Below are positions 15,822 to 17,759 of a DNA stretch of 17,759 nt, piece by piece; the first letter of the stretch is position 1; each line of letters starts with the position of its first letter. The stretch is from an uncultured Actinotalea sp. (lineage in GTDB: Bacteria > Actinomycetota > Actinomycetes > Actinomycetales > Cellulomonadaceae). The notes beneath the pieces were generated by a model that was not told the origin of the DNA, searched no databases, and saw only the letters and a list, made by a program, of their open reading frames with translations. The translations under genes and the position numbers were made by a program. The stretch is from positions 1 through 17,759 of the forward strand of contig NZ_CAMPHH010000035.1 of the NCBI RefSeq assembly GCF_946885855.1, in the 5' to 3' direction.

Positions 15822-17759
15822 GTGACAGACCTGCAGGCCCAGCTCGAGCACGAGCAGCGCGCCGTCGACGAGCGCTACGCGCGGCTGGACCGCCTCCGGG
15901 CGACGACCCGCACCCGGCTCGAGCAGACCCGGCGCGTCGGCCCGTCGGGCTCGCCGCAGAACCGCTCCGAGCGCGACGCCTTCGCGACCCTCTACGAGGA
16001 CCGCCTGGCCCAGCTGGACGCCGTCGAGCAGCGCCTGTGCTTCGGTCGCCTCGACCTCGCCGACGCGACCGCGTCGCAGCGGGCCGAGCGGGCCGAGCAC
16101 GGCGCCGGGGCGGCGGACGCACCGGAGGGCCGGACGGAGCCGACGGACCGGACCCGGTACATCGGCCGCATCGGGCTCACCGACGAGGACCAGACGTCGC
16201 TGCTCACCGACTGGCGGGCGCCAGCGGCCCGGCCCTTCTACCGCGCCACGTCGGCCCGGCCGGAGGGCGTGGTCCGCCGCCGTCACCTCGTCACCCGCGG
16301 CCGCACGGTGACCGGGCTCGAGGACGAGATCCTCGACCTGGACGCCTACGCCGGCGCGGCGACGAGCGTGGGGACGGTCGCGGGCGAGGGCGCGCTCCTC
16401 GCGGCCCTCGCCACCGCGCGCACGGGACGGATGGGCGACATCGTCGCGACCATCCAGGCCGAGCAGGACGCCGTGATCCGCTCGGACCTCGCCGGGGCGC
16501 TCGTCGTCCAGGGCGGCCCGGGCACGGGGAAGACGGCGGTCGCCCTGCACCGCGCCGCCTACCTCCTGTACGCGCACCGGAGCACCCTCGAGCGCTCCGG
16601 CGTCCTCGTCGTCGGCCCGAGCCGGACGTTCCTGCGCTACATCGACCAGGTGCTGCCCTCCCTCGGGGAGACCGGCGTGGTCGCCGCGACCGTCGAGGAG
16701 CTCTTCCCCGGTGTGGCGGCCACGGGCACCGAGGCGGACGAGGTCGCCGAGGTCAAGGGCCGCGCGGTCATGGCGGAGGTCGTCGCGCGCGCCGTGCGCC
16801 GGCGCCAGCGCGTGCCGCGCGAGGCGACGGAGATCCGGGTCGAGGGTCGCCGCGTCGTCGTCCGGCCCCCGGACGTGGCCGACGCCATCGGGAAGGCCCG
16901 GCGGACGGGCCGCCCGCACAACGTGGCGCGCGTGGTCTTCGTGCGGGAGATGCTGCACCGCCTCGCCGACCAGTACATCGCCCAGCTCGGGTTCGCCGTC
17001 GCCCCCGAGGACCGGGCCGAGGTGGTCGAGGAGCTGCGCACCACCCGTGAGGTGCGCATCGCCCTCAACCTGGCGTGGATGCCCCTGACGCCGCAGAAGC
17101 TGGTCGAGGACCTCCTCACACGGCCCGCGCAGCTCGAGGCGGCCGCGGTGCGGCTGACGCCACGCGAGCGCCGCCTGCTGCTGCGCGAGCCGGGCGCGCC
17201 CTGGACCCCGGCCGACGTGCCGCTCCTGGACGAGGCCGCCGAGCTCCTGGGCGAGGACGACCAGGCGGCCCGGGCGCAGGCCGCGGCCGAGGCGCGCCGG
17301 CGCGAGGAGGAGCTGGACTACGCGCGCCAGGTCCTGCGCTCGACGGGAGCGGGCCGGGGTCTGGTGAGCGCCGAGCAGCTCGCGGGGCGTTTCGGACCGT
17401 CCGGTCCCGCCCTGACGACGGCTGAACGGGCCGCCGCCGACCGGTCCTGGACGTACGGCCACGTCGTGGTCGACGAGGCCCAGGAGCTGTCCGCCATGGC
17501 GTGGCGGATGCTGCTGCGCCGGTGCCCGACGCGGTCCATGACGGTCGTCGGCGACGTCGCGCAGACGTCGTCGGCCGCCGGCTCGCACGCCTGGGGGACG
17601 ACCCTCGACCCGGTGCTGCGCGGCTCCTGGCGGCTCGCCGAGCTCACCGTGAACTACCGCACGCCGCGGACCGTCGCGCGGACCGCGCAGGCCGTCGCGC
17701 GGCGCGCGGGCCTGCCGGTCTCCCCGCAGACCTCCGCCCGGGACGTCCCCGACGCGCTG
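15822..17759 (+). CDS. HelD/HelR-like RNA polymerase-associated ATPase (SF1), 3' truncated by window
   Basis: 646 codons are visible, with no stop before the window end; family members are somewhat longer, so the last part is missing. The N-terminus is a charged helical pair (about 1-80, [17 protein letters not shown]) like the coiled coil that HelD pushes into the RNA polymerase secondary channel. The HelD-specific [20 protein letters not shown] segment and [18 protein letters not shown] follow. Walker A is GGPGTGKT (231-238, K237). Motif II is [10 protein letters not shown] (D551, E552), followed by VVGDVAQTS and the motif IV-like [10 protein letters not shown]. HelD/HelR proteins dissociate stalled RNA polymerase, and HelR members counter rifamycins. 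Assignment to HelR rather than general HelD needs the tip region. The GTG has AGGGGGA about 4 nt upstream. Divergent from the phosphatase operon. Confidence 0.85.
   Translation, partial: MTDLQAQLEHEQRAVDERYARLDRLRATTRTRLEQTRRVGPSGSPQNRSERDAFATLYEDRLAQLDAVEQRLCFGRLDLADATASQRAERAEHGAGAADAPEGRTEPTDRTRYIGRIGLTDEDQTSLLTDWRAPAARPFYRATSARPEGVVRRRHLVTRGRTVTGLEDEILDLDAYAGAATSVGTVAGEGALLAALATARTGRMGDIVATIQAEQDAVIRSDLAGALVVQGGPGTGKTAVALHRAAYLLYAHRSTLERSGVLVVGPSRTFLRYIDQVLPSLGETGVVAATVEELFPGVAATGTEADEVAEVKGRAVMAEVVARAVRRRQRVPREATEIRVEGRRVVVRPPDVADAIGKARRTGRPHNVARVVFVREMLHRLADQYIAQLGFAVAPEDRAEVVEELRTTREVRIALNLAWMPLTPQKLVEDLLTRPAQLEAAAVRLTPRERRLLLREPGAPWTPADVPLLDEAAELLGEDDQAARAQAAAEARRREEELDYARQVLRSTGAGRGLVSAEQLAGRFGPSGPALTTAERAAADRSWTYGHVVVDEAQELSAMAWRMLLRRCPTRSMTVVGDVAQTSSAAGSHAWGTTLDPVLRGSWRLAELTVNYRTPRTVARTAQAVARRAGLPVSPQTSARDVPDAL

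Noticed and set aside
15598..16122. Upstream extension of the receiver-PP2C gene
   Set aside because: It would run antisense through the HelD-like gene start and the divergent promoter; the GTG at 15597 has a strong ribosome site.

Overview
The very high GC content, GTG starts with 4-nt stop/start overlaps, an actinobacterial-type SOS box and the gene families present (DUF3040, SAV_6107-type HEPN, PAC2, mraZ next to a MoxR/DUF58/TgpA operon) indicate an actinomycete. It is most like Micrococcales of the Cellulomonas/Cellulosimicrobium kind; genus is an inference. The window is mostly conserved chromosomal neighbourhood at the edge of the division and cell wall (dcw) cluster, with a more accessory signalling and RNA-polymerase-rescue block at the right end. 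I found no mobile element, CRISPR array, tRNA or rRNA.

Layout. (1) 1-709, minus: mraZ, preceded by a three-copy MraZ box, followed by a leader-like region with two strong hairpins and a possible 5' end of rsmH leaving the window at base 1. (2) 710-1285: divergent intergenic region. (3) 1286-5786, plus: translationally coupled operon moxR - DUF58 - transglutaminase (TgpA-like), closed by a 19-bp-arm bidirectional terminator. (4) 5977-8336, minus: SAV_6107-type HEPN gene, then dinB (Pol IV), then DUF3040. A full-consensus LexA/SOS box lies in the 65-bp divergent promoter upstream of the HEPN gene. (5) 8402-9286, plus: spermidine-synthase-like protein, apparently leaderless, with the SOS box overlapping its -35 region. 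(6) 9444-12237, minus: cold-shock protein, MFS transporter, PAC2-family protein. (7) 12334-15597, minus: three-gene signalling operon of receiver-PP2C phosphatase (RsbU-like), CHASE3 histidine kinase and single-domain response regulator. (8) 15822-17759, plus: a HelD/HelR-like RNA-polymerase-associated ATPase truncated by the window end.

How they fit together. MraZ probably represses its own promoter and the dcw genes off the left edge. MoxR/DUF58/TgpA is a conserved set thought to act on envelope complexes or proteins. The SOS box places the HEPN-dinB unit, and perhaps the divergent gene, under DNA-damage control. The kinase, regulator and phosphatase set probably feeds a partner-switching (anti-sigma/STAS) pathway whose targets are not in the window. 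No wholly new system is convincingly visible. The best leads are the SOS-controlled HEPN-dinB divergon, the possible start-codon hairpin between mraZ and rsmH, and the MraZ-box-like pair facing moxR.
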